Notes: generated by a model from the sequence alone, not told the origin. A stretch of 50,241 bases of DNA from Acidimicrobiales bacterium (GCA_022449565.1 JAKUSA010000002.1:1-50241); one strand, 5' to 3'; positions 20,807-32,822 are shown, counted from the stretch's first letter. Program-made: numbers and translations.

Positions 20807-21583
20807 CTAGGGCAGGTACCGGCCGCACACCGGCCACTGTCCACGGCCCCTCAGGTCGTAGAGGACCCGGGCCATCCGATCCTGGTCGACGGCCCTCGCC
20901 TCAGCCGGGTCGAGGCCGATCAGGTGCTCGTAGTACAGGCCGGCGATCCAGTCCCAGGTCTCGACGCTGAACTGGTAGGCCCCCCGGTATTTACCGGTCG
21001 GACTCACTGCGCCGTAGTTGCCGGTGGCCTCGCAATAGCGCAGTGCCTCCCACTGGATATCCGACGGGCCTTCCTCGATTGGTGGGGTCGCCGCAATGGT
21101 CGTCGTCGGCCCCGAGGTGGTCATGGCTCGCGCCCGTCGGGCGTCCTCCTCGTCCAACAGTCGCTGGCGTTCCCGTTCCTTGCGTAGCTCGGCGATCGAC
21201 GCGGCAATCCTTTGGTGTCGGGCGTATTCGAAGTCGGCGACCTCACGGGCTAGGGCAATGGCCTCGGCCTCATGTTCGGCCGCGGCCGAATCGAGGCGGA
21301 GGATTATTGCCATCGTCGCCCGGGCGTCGTGCCAGTGCTCGGCCCTCTCGACCAGGGGGGTCATGTCGAAGGATCGGTCGGCAGTGGCAACGGCGGTCAG
21401 CGCCCGGGCGGGCGCGTCCGCGGCATCGGCCACCCCGGTCAGGGCACCAGTCGACGCCGGGTTCTCGAGCACGAACAGTGGCAACGCGGCGAGCGTGGCT
21501 AGTGCCACGACGGCTACGCGCCATCGTTCGATGGTTGGTTCGGCCGCCAGAGCTCCGTCCCTTTCCCCTCTGGGCACGGCCAT
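20807..21583 (-). CDS. Rpf-like/transglycosylase-like secreted protein
   Basis: N-terminal TM; coiled coil; C-term WEALRYCEATGNYGAVSPTGKYRGAYQFSVETWDWIAG, Rpf-type fold motif. Confidence 0.8.
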   Translation of the reverse strand: MAVPRGERDGALAAEPTIERWRVAVVALATLAALPLFVLENPASTGALTGVADAADAPARALTAVATADRSFDMTPLVERAEHWHDARATMAIILRLDSAAAEHEAEAIALAREVADFEYARHQRIAASIAELRKERERQRLLDEEDARRARAMTTSGPTTTIAATPPIEEGPSDIQWEALRYCEATGNYGAVSPTGKYRGAYQFSVETWDWIAGLYYEHLIGLDPAEARAVDQDRMARVLYDLRGRGQWPVCGRYLP

Positions 21584-21675
21584 CTGAAACCGTGCTGGCC
21601 CGCCCGATACGGTAGGAGCGGCCCCCCGGCCCCGCAACCCGGAGACCGGACTGGGAGCGGGCCCTGTAATCCGGC

Positions 21676-22437
21676 TCAGTCCGACCCAGATCCCGGGCCG
21701 AGACCGTAGAAGCGTCGAGCGGTGGCCGTAGTCGCCTCGGCCACCTCCACAGCCGGCCGCCCCATCGCTATGGCGAGCGCCTCACCGACCAGGCCTACCT
21801 TGGCCGGTTCGTTGGTCCTGCCGCGGTAGGGCACCGGAGCCAAGTACGGGGAATCGGTCTCTACCAGGACCCGATCTAGGGGGCAACGGGCGGCAGCCGC
21901 CCGAACCTCGTCGGCGGTCGGGAAGGTGATAATTCCGCTGAAGGAGACCAACGCCCCCCGATCGAGGCAGCCCTCGACCTCGTCCGGTCCGCCGGTGAAG
22001 CAGTGGAACACGGTACGTCGCGGGGTCCCCTCGGTATCGAGTATGGCGAACGTCTCCTCCCAGGCCTCGCGGGAATGGATCACTAGCGGCAAGTCCGTCC
22101 GGTGAGCCAACTCGACCTGAGCAGCGAACACGACAGCCTGGGCGTCCCTCGGTGAATGGTCGTAGTGGAAATCGAGGCCCGCCTCACCAACGGCCACCAC
22201 ACGGCCCTCGTCGAGAAGTTCAGCGATGCCGTCTAGGCCGTGTCGGGCCTCATGGGGGTGTACCCCGACGGTGGCCCACACATCGGGGTGGGCGTTAGCC
22301 ACAGCGATAGCAACCCGGCTGTGCTCCAAGTCCGTGCCCACGGTGACCAACCCGACCACCGAGGCCCCACGGGCCCGGGCGAGGACCTCATCGGCTTCGG
22401 TGTCGAGATGGCAATGGCTGTCGAACCAGTCGGCCAC
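21676..22437 (-). CDS. tatD: TatD family DNase
   Basis: WFDSHCHLD, GVHPHEA, AVGEAGLDFHYDHSPRDAQ, VIHSREAWEET, FHCFTGG, VETDSPYLAPVPYRGRTNEPAKV. Confidence 0.95.
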   Translation of the reverse strand: MADWFDSHCHLDTEADEVLARARGASVVGLVTVGTDLEHSRVAIAVANAHPDVWATVGVHPHEARHGLDGIAELLDEGRVVAVGEAGLDFHYDHSPRDAQAVVFAAQVELAHRTDLPLVIHSREAWEETFAILDTEGTPRRTVFHCFTGGPDEVEGCLDRGALVSFSGIITFPTADEVRAAAARCPLDRVLVETDSPYLAPVPYRGRTNEPAKVGLVGEALAIAMGRPAVEVAEATTATARRFYGLGPGSGSD

Positions 22438-22444
22438 CGGGGCC

Positions 22445-24112
22445 TCACCCCGGCTCGTCGTCGACCAGCCCGTCCAGGGTGGTCGGGTCGACCTTGGCAA
22501 AGAGCGGGGACGGTCGCTCGATGGGCCTCCCGGGCTCCACCTCGGTGCGACACCACCCCTCGACCGGTCCGAGGATCCCGTCGAGTGCAGCGTTAGAAAA
22601 CGGCAGGTACGGCGAAAGGCAGACCCGTATCCCGTTGACCGCCGACAGGGCGGTTCCCAGGATCACTCGAGCCCTCTCGGGGTCGTCCCGGGCAGCCTTC
22701 CAGGGTTCGGTAGCGTTGAGGTAGGCGTTGACCGCCGCGGCGGCCGCCATTCCCGACTGGAGGCCGGCCCGGAGCTCTACCCGATCGATGTGTGCGGCGA
22801 CCCGCTCCAGAGCAGCGTCCACATCCGCCAGCAGCGCCGTGTCGTTGCGGGCGCGCTCCCCCACTGGCGGAACGACGCCGCCGCAGGTGCCGTGGACCAT
22901 CGACAGCACCCGGTTGACCAGGTTTCCCCAGGTGGCCACCAGTTCCTCGTTGATGCGACGGGCGATCTCGTTGACTGTCAGTTCAGTGTCGCTCTGCTCC
23001 GGGAGCGAGGCAGCCAGCGCGTACCTGAGAGCGTCCGGCTCGAATAGGTCGAGCCCCTCATCGATGGTCAGGCCCACGCCCCGGCTGGCCGACGCCTTGC
23101 CGCCTCGGAAGGTGACGTACTGGTTGGCCGGCACGTCGGTCGGGAGGTTCAGGCCCCCGTATCCCTGGAGCATCGCTGGCCAGATGATGGTGTGGAACGG
23201 GATGTTGTCTTTGCCGATGAAGTAAACCGACCGGGCGTCCGGGTTCTCCCACCAGTCTCGCCACGCCTCGGGGTCATCCTGGTCGGTGGCCCACTCCTTT
23301 GTTGCCGACAAGTAGCCGATGACCGCCTCGAACCAGACGTAGATCCGTTTCCCGGGTCCCAGGTCGTCGACCGGTACGTCAATCCCCCAGTCAAGGTCGC
23401 GGGTGATGGCCCGGTCCTGGAGGCCCTCTTCGATCCAGCCCTTCGAGAAGTTCAGGACGTGGGCCCGCCAGCCTTCGCGAGAATCCAGCCAGTCCCCCAG
23501 CGACTCCTGGAAGTCCGACAGGCGGAGGAAGAAGTGCTCGGTCTGGCGCGGGACGGGTTCGCTGCCGGTGATCTTGGACCGTGGGTTGATCAGCTCCTCC
23601 GGGTCGAGGGTTCTCCCGCAGCTCTCGCACTGGTCGCCGCGTGCCTCGGTGTAGTCGCAGTGCGGGCAGGTGCCCTCGATGTAGCGGTCGGGCAGGAACC
23701 GCTCGGCTTCCTCGTCGTAGTACTGGTCGGACGTTCGCTTGTCGATGTGGCCCTTCCCGAGAAGGCGCAGGAAGATGTCGTGGGTGACCGCGGCATGGTT
23801 GTCGGTGCCCGTGGAGGTGTAGCGGTCCCAGCTGATGCCGAGGCGCTCCCAGTTGTCGACGAACTCGGCGTGGTAACGGTCGACGATGTCGTTCGGCGTG
23901 ACCCCGTCGGCGTCGGCCCGAACGGTGATTGGTGTGCCGTGCACGTCGGAGCCGCTGACCATGAGTACCCGGTTACCGACCCGCCGCTGGAAGCGGGCGA
24001 ACACGTCGGCTGGCAGGTAGGCGCCGGCAAGGTGGCCGAGGTGGCGAGACCCCGAGGCGTAGGGCCAGGCCACGGCAACCAGGACTGGTCGGGCCACGCC
24101 GTTCGACGACAT
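22445..24112 (-). CDS. metG: Methionyl-tRNA synthetase
   Basis: VAVAWPYASGSRHLGHLAGAYLPADVFARF, CPHCDYTEARGDQCESCGRTLDP zinc motif, FIGKDNIPFHTIIWPAML; ATG at 24112. Confidence 0.96.
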   Translation of the reverse strand: MSSNGVARPVLVAVAWPYASGSRHLGHLAGAYLPADVFARFQRRVGNRVLMVSGSDVHGTPITVRADADGVTPNDIVDRYHAEFVDNWERLGISWDRYTSTGTDNHAAVTHDIFLRLLGKGHIDKRTSDQYYDEEAERFLPDRYIEGTCPHCDYTEARGDQCESCGRTLDPEELINPRSKITGSEPVPRQTEHFFLRLSDFQESLGDWLDSREGWRAHVLNFSKGWIEEGLQDRAITRDLDWGIDVPVDDLGPGKRIYVWFEAVIGYLSATKEWATDQDDPEAWRDWWENPDARSVYFIGKDNIPFHTIIWPAMLQGYGGLNLPTDVPANQYVTFRGGKASASRGVGLTIDEGLDLFEPDALRYALAASLPEQSDTELTVNEIARRINEELVATWGNLVNRVLSMVHGTCGGVVPPVGERARNDTALLADVDAALERVAAHIDRVELRAGLQSGMAAAAAVNAYLNATEPWKAARDDPERARVILGTALSAVNGIRVCLSPYLPFSNAALDGILGPVEGWCRTEVEPGRPIERPSPLFAKVDPTTLDGLVDDEPG

Positions 24113-24165
24113 GGTGACCGAGGCTACCGGTGCTCTAGCGAGCCGACCCGGGCTGACCAGCCCGG

Positions 24166-25005
24166 TCAATCGCCGAGCGCCAGGCGGTAGGCGCGGCGGC
24201 GTGACACACCGAGTCGCCGGACGGCCTCGTCAGCTGCGTCCCGGGTTGACGCTCCCCCGGAACGGGCCTCGGTGACCACGGCCAGGACCCGCTGGTCGTC
24301 CGGCTCGTCGGCCGGAGGGGCCCCGGCCACCACGATGACCACTTCACCCTTCGGTGCCTCGACGTAGTGGTCAACCGCCCCGGCCAGCGTGCCCCTCCAC
24401 GTCTCCTCGTGCAGCTTGGTTAACTCGCGGGCCACGGCCACCGACCGGTCCCCGCCGAGTGCCCCGGCCAGGTCGCCGAGCGTGGCAGCCAATCGACGGG
24501 GCGACTCGAGGAGGACGATCGTCCGCTCCTCGACCCCCAGTTCGGCCAATCGGGCGACCCGGTCGGCTCCTTTCCGCGGAAGGAAGCCCTCCATGCACCA
24601 GCGGTTGGTGGCCAGTCCGCTGGCTACCAGTGCGGCGACCGGGGCGGTTGGACCAGGAATGACCGACACCCGATGGCCGGCGTCGAGCACCCGCCTGACC
24701 AGTCGTTCGCCGGGGTCGGAGATCCCGGGGGTGCCGGCGTCGGTGACCATGGCCACCGTTCGGCCCTCGTCGAGGTGGGTGACGATCCGGGCGGCGACCC
24801 GGTCCTCGGTGTGGGCGTCGACTCGGAGCAGCCGCGCCCCGTCGACGCCAGCGTGCTGGAGGAGGCGGCCGGTCCGCCGAGTGTCCTCGCAGGCCACAAC
24901 GTCGGCGGCGGCGAGGGTTGTGGCAGCCCTCGGCGAGAGATCGCCCAGGTTGCCGATGGGGGTGGCCACCAGGATCAGACCACCCGCCCCCGGGTCGCCT
25001 GTCAC
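24166..25005 (-). CDS. rsmI: 16S rRNA (cytidine1402-2'-O)-methyltransferase
   Basis: LILVATPIGNLGDLSPRAATTLAAADVVACEDTRRTGRLL, VSVIPGPTAPVAALVASGL, ELTKLHEETWRG. Confidence 0.96.
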   Translation of the reverse strand: MTGDPGAGGLILVATPIGNLGDLSPRAATTLAAADVVACEDTRRTGRLLQHAGVDGARLLRVDAHTEDRVAARIVTHLDEGRTVAMVTDAGTPGISDPGERLVRRVLDAGHRVSVIPGPTAPVAALVASGLATNRWCMEGFLPRKGADRVARLAELGVEERTIVLLESPRRLAATLGDLAGALGGDRSVAVARELTKLHEETWRGTLAGAVDHYVEAPKGEVVIVVAGAPPADEPDDQRVLAVVTEARSGGASTRDAADEAVRRLGVSRRRAYRLALGD

Positions 25006-25331
25006 AACCGAACCTCCAGTACGTCACCCTCCGACAGCCCCGGTGGGCCAACCGACCCGGCTGGAGCTTCGACTGCCGCACCGGCCGTCAGCACCGGCAT
25101 GCCGACCCGGCTGCGGGCCATAGTGGTCGCCCACAGCACTTGTAGGTCTCGGCCCAGGTGGGCACCGTCAACGGCGGACCTCATGCCGACGGTGCGGACG
25201 TTGCGGACCGGTCGCAATAGCACCGTCCCGTCGCTGGCTTCCCGACCCAGTGGTCCCCGCCGTCGCTCGGTCCGGGTGTGGGCGACCGCCACGCTGGCCA
25301 ACACCTGTTCTTCGGACACCAACCCGGGCAT
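25002..25331 (-). CDS. DUF192 family protein
   Basis: RTVGMRSAVDGAHLGRDLQVLWATT...VEAPAGSVGPPGLSEGDVLEVRL; DUF192-like layout. Confidence 0.6.
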   Translation of the reverse strand: MPGLVSEEQVLASVAVAHTRTERRRGPLGREASDGTVLLRPVRNVRTVGMRSAVDGAHLGRDLQVLWATTMARSRVGMPVLTAGAAVEAPAGSVGPPGLSEGDVLEVRL

Positions 25332-25348
25332 GCCCTAGAGCGTAGGGC
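25332..25348. terminator. Hairpin GCCCTA-GAGCG-TAGGGC at the 3' end of ychF
   Basis: Perfect 6-bp stem overlapping the ychF stop; no U tract. Confidence 0.35.
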
Positions 25349-26421
25349 TAGACGTTGAACCGGAACTCCATCACGTCGCCGTCGACCGGCCGGTAGTCCT
25401 TCCCCTCGCTGCGGACCAGGCCGGCCTCGCGGGCGCCGAGCCAAGAGCCCTTCTCGATCAGGACATCCCAACCGATGGTCTCGGCTCGGATGAAACCGCG
25501 TTGAAAGTCGGTGTGGATCCGACCCGCGCACTCCGGCGCCGTGGACCCGGCCCGGAAGGTCCACCCACGACTCTCCTTCTCGCCGGTGGTGAAGAACGTT
25601 CGCAGCCCGAGAAGGTGGTGAGCGGCATGGGCGAAGCGGGGCAGAGCGCCCTCGCCGAGTCCAAGCCCCTCGAGTATCTCGGACTGCTCGTCGTCGGCGA
25701 GGACGGCCGCTTCGGCTTCGAGTTGGATACACATGGCAACCGCGTCAGCGCCCCCCATCTCGGCGACCACCGGGGCGAGGACCGCGCCCGGGTCGTCGAG
25801 CTGGTCCTCGTCGAGGTTGACCACGGCCAGGACGGGCTTGTCGGTGAGGAGGAAAAACCGGCGCAGCAACGCTCGGTCGGCCTCCTCTAGGTCGCCACGG
25901 TAGAGGGGCACACCGTCGGCCAATTGCTTCACGGCACGCCCCGCCGCCTCGACTACCGGGGCCAAGCTAGGGTCCGCCTTAACGGACCGCTGCTGCTTCT
26001 CCAACTGCCGCTCACAGGTCTCAAGGTCGGCCAGAGCCAGTTCCACCTCGAGCACCCGAAGGTTCTCGAGGGGGTCGGTGGAGCCCGGTATGTCAGGGTC
26101 GCCGAAGGCCCGGAGCACGTACACAATGGCGTCCACCTCGCGAATCCCGGCCAGGAAGCGGTTCCCTAGGCCCTCCCCCCGGGCCGCTCCCTCCACCAGG
26201 CCGCCAATGTCGGTGAACTCGACAGTGGTGGGCACCACGTCGGCGGAACGACTCATAGCCCCCAGGCGCTCGAGGCGCGAATCAGGAATCCGGGCCATCC
26301 CGACATTGGCATCGGTGGTGGCGAAGGCGTAGGGGACGGCCAGGGCCCCGCCCCCGACGAGGGCGTTGAAAAGCGACGACTTGCCCGAGTTCGGCAGGCC
26401 AACGAACCCAAAACGTTCCAC
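25348..26421 (-). CDS. ychF: Redox-regulated ATPase YchF
   Basis: FGFVGLPNSGKSSLFNAL, FTDIGGLVEGAARGEGLGNRFLAGIREVDAIVYVLRAF, TFFTTGEKESRGWTF, C-terminal TGS; GTG start 26421. Confidence 0.95.
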   Translation of the reverse strand: MERFGFVGLPNSGKSSLFNALVGGGALAVPYAFATTDANVGMARIPDSRLERLGAMSRSADVVPTTVEFTDIGGLVEGAARGEGLGNRFLAGIREVDAIVYVLRAFGDPDIPGSTDPLENLRVLEVELALADLETCERQLEKQQRSVKADPSLAPVVEAAGRAVKQLADGVPLYRGDLEEADRALLRRFFLLTDKPVLAVVNLDEDQLDDPGAVLAPVVAEMGGADAVAMCIQLEAEAAVLADDEQSEILEGLGLGEGALPRFAHAAHHLLGLRTFFTTGEKESRGWTFRAGSTAPECAGRIHTDFQRGFIRAETIGWDVLIEKGSWLGAREAGLVRSEGKDYRPVDGDVMEFRFNV

Positions 26422-26521
26422 CGCCGCTCCTCCGATTCCGGACGCACCGGTCGGGCCGGCCGAGAACCAGGTTAGGTCTCGATCGGTCGGATCAGGGCGA
26501 GGGGCGGGTACTCTCTCGGCC

Positions 26522-26611
26522 ATGTCGAAGAAGACGAGTAAGAGGCGGACCAACGCCCGTCGCAAGAAGGCCAACCACGGGCAGAAGCCCAACGCAGGAC
26601 GCAACAGCTGA
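26522..26611 (+). CDS. Candidate 50S ribosomal protein bL37 (29 aa, highly basic)
   Basis: MSKKTSKRRTNARRKKANHGQKPNAGRNS; shares the KANHG(K/Q)(R/K)PN signature with the small actinobacterial bL37 (recalled); TACTCT 7 nt before ATG. Confidence 0.7.
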   Translation: MSKKTSKRRTNARRKKANHGQKPNAGRNS

Positions 26612-26654
26612 CCCGCCTTGTCGTCAGCCTCGTGACCGTCGACCCGGGGGCGCG

Positions 26655-27698
26655 GTGAACATCAGATCGGCGCTCGTACCGGTGCTGGCGGTGGCCTTGG
26701 CCATCGCCGTCGGCGCGGTGATAATCGCCTTGTCGGGGTCATCGCCTGTCGACGCCTACCGTGCCCTGATCGAAGGGTCGCTGTCCGACCCCAAGAGCAT
26801 CGGGCGCACGCTCGAGAAGGCCACACCCCTCGTGATGGGGGGCCTTGCGGTGGCCTTTGCCTTTAAGGCCGGGCTGTTCAACATCGGCGGGCAAGGCCAG
26901 TTGGTCGTCGGTGCCATCATCGCCGGTGCTGTCGGCTACGGGATCAGCGACCTGCCGTGGATCATTCACGCCCCGCTGGCTCTACTGGTCGGGGCCCTGG
27001 CTGGCGCGGCCTGGGGGGCCATCCCGGGTGTCCTCAAGGCCACCCGGGGAGCCCATGAGGTCATCACCACCATCATGTTGAACTTCGTGGCCCTCAACCT
27101 GACCGACTGGCTGGCCTCCAAGGTTTGGCGGGAGCCCGGGGTGATCGTCCGCACGCCCCGCATCGAGCCCAGCGCCGAGATCCCCCGATGGGGCGAGATC
27201 CCCACTGGCTTCTTCCTAGCTGTGGTCGCTGCGCTGGCCTGCTGGTACCTGCTACGCGGAACCACCTTCGGCTTCGAGATCCAGTCGGTGGGCCTCAATG
27301 CCGACGCGGCGCGCTACGCCGGGATCTCGGTGCGCCGGATCTTTGTGACCACCATGGCCATCAGTGGAATGTTGGCCGGTCTCGGTGGGGCCATCGAGAC
27401 CAATGGGATAGTTGGACGGTACGAGCCGGGGTTCAACGCCGGGCTGGGCTTCGAGGGAATCACCATCGCCCTGCTGGCCCGGACCCACCCGCTGGGGGTG
27501 ATTCCGGCGGCGATCCTCATCGGGGCCATGCAGGCCGGAGGGTCAATGATGCAGTTCAAGGCCGACGTGCAGCCAGAGATCACCAAGATCATCCAGGCCC
27601 TGATCTTGGTTTTCGTGGCCACCCCGATCATCGTCCGGTGGCTCCTCAACAAGAGGGAGGCCGACGAGTTGTCGGTGTCCAGCACATGGGGCTCGTGA
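26655..27698 (+). CDS. ABC transporter permease, nucleoside (BmpA-type) importer
   Basis: ATPLVMGGLAVAFAFKAGLFNIGGQGQLVVGAI, GAHEVITTIMLNF; NupP/YufP-like. Confidence 0.88.
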   Translation: MNIRSALVPVLAVALAIAVGAVIIALSGSSPVDAYRALIEGSLSDPKSIGRTLEKATPLVMGGLAVAFAFKAGLFNIGGQGQLVVGAIIAGAVGYGISDLPWIIHAPLALLVGALAGAAWGAIPGVLKATRGAHEVITTIMLNFVALNLTDWLASKVWREPGVIVRTPRIEPSAEIPRWGEIPTGFFLAVVAALACWYLLRGTTFGFEIQSVGLNADAARYAGISVRRIFVTTMAISGMLAGLGGAIETNGIVGRYEPGFNAGLGFEGITIALLARTHPLGVIPAAILIGAMQAGGSMMQFKADVQPEITKIIQALILVFVATPIIVRWLLNKREADELSVSSTWGS

Positions 27699-28716
27699 TG
27701 GCCGACGACGCCAAGCACCGCAACGTTCTTGCCGCCATCGTCTACCGGTTGCGGTGGTGGCTGGTCACCGGAGCGCTACTGGTGGCCTTCACACTCTGGA
27801 CCGGCGAATTCCACCAGGCCCAGACGACGGCCATTCTGGCCAGCACCCTCCGCCACTCAACTCCGCTGGTCCTAGGGGCCCTCTGCGGCATGCTGGGGGA
27901 GCGCTCCGGGGTGATCAACATCGGCATCGAGGGCCAGATGCTCATGTCAGCCTGGGGCGGCTTTATGGTCGCCTCAGCCACCGGGGATCTGCTCATCGGG
28001 GTCCTGGCCGGGGTGGCGGTCGGCATGCTCATGGGAGCCGTCCTGGCCGGCATCTCGGTAGGCCTACGCGGTGACCAGATCATCGCCGGGACGGTGCTCA
28101 ACATTGCGGCGATCGGGATCACCAGTTTCTTCTTCACCCAGGGGCGGACCCTGCCCTCAGGCAAGCTTCGACCGATCCGGCTCGGCCCGCTGGCCGACCT
28201 CCCCGTGGCGGGACGGGTCCTGTTCTCCAACAAGCCGATCACCTACCTGACCCTCCTCTTGGTGCCCGTGGTGTGGTTCGGTCTTTTCCGCACCACCTGG
28301 GGGTTACGGACCCGAGCGGTCGGTGAACATCCCAGCGCCGCCGAGACGGTAGGTATCTCGGTGGTCGGGATGCGCTACCTAAACCTGATTCTCGGCGGGG
28401 GCATCGCCGGCCTGGCCGGGGCTTACCTGAGCCTCGAGGCGGTGGGATCCTTCGAACGGGGAATGACTAACGGTAAGGGCTTTGTGGCCCTCGCCGTCAT
28501 GATTTTCGGCCGCTGGAACCCCATTGGGGCATGGGGGGCGGCCCTGCTATTCGGCTACGCCAGCGCGGTGCAAACCCAGTTCCAGTTCCGTGACTGGCTC
28601 ACCAGCGACCCCCAGTTCGTCGGGATGATTCCCTTCGTGGTGACCATCGTCGTCCTCGCCGGCTTCGTTGGCCGGGCCCGCCCACCGGCCTCCATTGGCC
28701 AGCCCTACTCGAGGGA

Positions 28717-28720
<4 letters not shown>
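27698..28720 (+). CDS. ABC transporter permease, nucleoside importer, second subunit
   Basis: STPLVLGALCGMLGERSGVINIGIEGQMLM; NupQ/YufQ-like; ATGA overlap with the upstream gene. Confidence 0.88.
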
Positions 28721-30257
<1,537 letters not shown>

Positions 30258-30261
<4 letters not shown>

Positions 30262-31025
30262 ACGGCGACGAGCCGGAGTCCCGGTTACGGCTCGACGAGC
30301 GGGTGGCCCTGATCACCGGGGCCAACAGCCCCATCGGTGCGGCCATCGCCCGCCGGTTGGCCGCCGCCGGGGCCCAGGTCGTTCTCGGCGCTCACCGCGA
30401 GACCGACCGGGTGGAACCGCTGGCCACCGATCTGGGCGCTCCGATGCTCGTTGCCGACCTCGCCGACCCGTCATCGGCCGAACGCCTGGTCGACGAGACG
30501 GTCGAGGTCGCGGGACAGCTCGATGTCCTGGTCAATAACGCAGCGCTACAGACGGTCGAGCCGCTGGCCTCGACTACCGCCGAGGCGTGGGACGAGGTTC
30601 TTGACACGAATCTGCGGGCAGCGCATCTGATGATGCGTGCCGCTTTCGGGCCCCTCAGTGGGAACGATGGCGGTGCCGTGGTGAACGTGGCCTCCGTTGA
30701 GGCCCATCAACCGGCCGCCGGTCATGGCCACTACGCGGTCTCTAAGGCGGGCCTGGTGATGCTTACCCGTGCCGCGGCACTCGAATACGGGCCGGCCGGC
30801 GTTCGGGTCAACTCGGTGTCCCCCGGCCTCATCGACGACGGCACCCTGGCCGAACGATGGCCTGACGGGGTGGAGCGCTGGCTGGCCGCCGCTCCACTGA
30901 GGCGGATCGGCACACCCGGTGACGTGGCCGATGCGGTGATCTTCCTGGCCTCGCCCATGGCCCGCTGGGTAACCGGAGCGGACCTGGTGGTCGATGGTGG
31001 GATCCTGGCCGTTCCGACCTGGTGA
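30258..31025 (+). CDS. SDR family oxidoreductase
   Basis: VALITGANSPIGAAIARRLAAAG, VLVNNAAL, HYAVSKAGLVMLTRAAALE. Confidence 0.92.
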
Positions 31026-31040
31026 CGAGCCGCCTAGTTC

Positions 31041-31499
31041 TCAGGCCCGGGTGAGGTCGGCAATCCTCGCCGCAGCGGTCGGCCACCTGTCGAGGAGGTC
31101 GTCGCGACGACCCAGCTCGAACATCTCATCGGTGTAGGGCGGCGTCATAGTCGTGCCGAGCAGGCTCCATCGGCCAAGGGTCGACGAGCCTTGCCAAACA
31201 CCCGCGGGGACCAGAACCTGGGGGCGTTGACCACCCTCAAGATCGGGGCCCAGCACAGGTTCGGTGACCTGCCCGTCGGGGTGGAGCAGGAGTAGGAGCG
31301 CCGGGTCGCCCCCGTAGTGGTGGTACAGCTCGGGGGATTGAAGCCGGTGGATAGCCGAGAAGTCACCCTGGGCGAGCAGGTAGTAGATCGCCGTCGACTG
31401 TCCGTCCCGCACCGTCTGGGCCCAGCGGCCGCCTTCTGCGGGGAGGGGCGCTAGGCCGAGCAGGTCGGCCACCCGGTCGGCTTCCATCGATCCGCTCAT
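31041..31499 (-). CDS. Cupin superfamily protein (DUF985/cupin_5-like)
   Basis: LAPLPAEGGRWAQTVRDGQSTAIYYLLAQGDFSAIHRLQSPELYHHYGGDPALLLLLHPDG...WRWSLLGTTMTPPY-type. Confidence 0.88.
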   Translation of the reverse strand: MSGSMEADRVADLLGLAPLPAEGGRWAQTVRDGQSTAIYYLLAQGDFSAIHRLQSPELYHHYGGDPALLLLLHPDGQVTEPVLGPDLEGGQRPQVLVPAGVWQGSSTLGRWSLLGTTMTPPYTDEMFELGRRDDLLDRWPTAAARIADLTRA

Positions 31500-31505
31500 C
31501 GACCC

Positions 31506-32822
31506 TCAGCCCTCAGCCAGGCGAACAGCCCGACTACTCACCTCGGCCCGGGCCCGGTCCTCGTCAACATTGGTCACCCGGCCGTCGACCACCACCGGCT
31601 CACCGGCCACCCAAACATCGGTGACCCGCCGATCCGACCCGGCCCACACCAGGTGGGCCAGTAACTCACTGGGTTCGGTGACCGGTACAAAGGTGCTGTG
31701 GTCGAGATCGATCCGGATCATGTCGGCAACAAAGCCCTCGGCGAGCCTCCCGACATCATCGAGGCCGACGGCCGCGGCGGCGCCCCGGGTTGCCATGGCC
31801 AGGACCTGCGCCGGAGTCACCGCGGTGGAGTCGAGGGCGGCCACCCGGGCCAGTAGCGCGGCCATCTTGACCTCCTCCCACAGATCGAGACTGTCGTTGG
31901 AGGCCGGCCCGTCGGTCCCCAGTCCGAGTGTGACTCCGGCGGAGAGCATCGCGGCCAGCGGGGCGATTCCCGAGCCCAACTTCATGTTGGACACCGGACA
32001 ATGGGCGACTGCCACGCCGGCATCGGACAGTACGGCGATGTCGGCGTCGTCAACCCACACGCAGTGGGCGGCCAGCACCCGGCCACCGAACACCCCGTGT
32101 TCGGCCAGGATCCTCACGATGCTCGCCCCGTGTTCGGCCTCCAGTGCCGCACTCTCCATCTTGGTCTCGGCCACGTGCAGGTGCAGGACCACCTCGAGCG
32201 ACCGGGCCAGGTCGGCCAGCTCGGAGCACGCGGCGACCCCCAGGTCGTAGGCCGAATGCGGGGCAACTCCCACGGTGATCCGGCCCACCGGGTCGTGGTG
32301 ACGAGCATGGAATTCCGCCAGGGCGACCATGCGGTCGCTGCCATGACCGTGGCTATCCGCGTGGAGAGCCGACAAGACCCCGGGGGTCATCACCAGGCGA
32401 GCCCCCGACACGGTTACCGCTTCGACCAGAGCCTCCTCAAACAGGTACATCTCACAACTGGTCGTCACCCCGGCCCTGAGCATCTCGGCCGAGCCGAGGG
32501 TCATCCCCCACCACACGTCTTCGGCTGTCATCCGCCCTTCCCGGGGCCACATGGCTTCCCTCAACCACCGGTCGAGAGGTAGGCCGTCGCCGGCCCCCCG
32601 TACCAGGGTCATCGGAGTGTGGCAGTGGGAGTTGACCAGCCCAGGCATCAACAGCCCACCCAGATGGTGGACAGTGGTCGAGTCGTCGACAACCGCTTCT
32701 CCGTCCAACGGGCCGACCCAGGCGATCCGATCGCCGACTACCTCGACCACCCCGGGCGTGTAGACGGCGTCGGTCGCGTCGCAGGTGACCACGGCGTCGG
32801 CCACGTAGCGGTGGCGGTCCAT
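31506..32822 (-). CDS. Amidohydrolase, 5-methylthioadenosine/S-adenosylhomocysteine deaminase-like
   Basis: LMPGLVNSHCHTPMTLVRGAGDGLPLDRWLREAMWPREGRMTAEDV, AHCVWVDDADIAVLSDAGVAVAHCPVSNMKLGSGIAPL, LGTDGPASND; start MDRHRYV at 32822. Confidence 0.9.
   Translation of the reverse strand: MDRHRYVADAVVTCDATDAVYTPGVVEVVGDRIAWVGPLDGEAVVDDSTTVHHLGGLLMPGLVNSHCHTPMTLVRGAGDGLPLDRWLREAMWPREGRMTAEDVWWGMTLGSAEMLRAGVTTSCEMYLFEEALVEAVTVSGARLVMTPGVLSALHADSHGHGSDRMVALAEFHARHHDPVGRITVGVAPHSAYDLGVAACSELADLARSLEVVLHLHVAETKMESAALEAEHGASIVRILAEHGVFGGRVLAAHCVWVDDADIAVLSDAGVAVAHCPVSNMKLGSGIAPLAAMLSAGVTLGLGTDGPASNDSLDLWEEVKMAALLARVAALDSTAVTPAQVLAMATRGAAAAVGLDDVGRLAEGFVADMIRIDLDHSTFVPVTEPSELLAHLVWAGSDRRVTDVWVAGEPVVVDGRVTNVDEDRARAEVSSRAVRLAEG

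Noticed and set aside
20807-21637. Rpf-like gene as a novel toxin or lysin
   Set aside because: Position between rsmA and tatD and the C-terminal CEATGNYGAVSPTGKYRGAYQF motif fit an ordinary resuscitation factor-type protein
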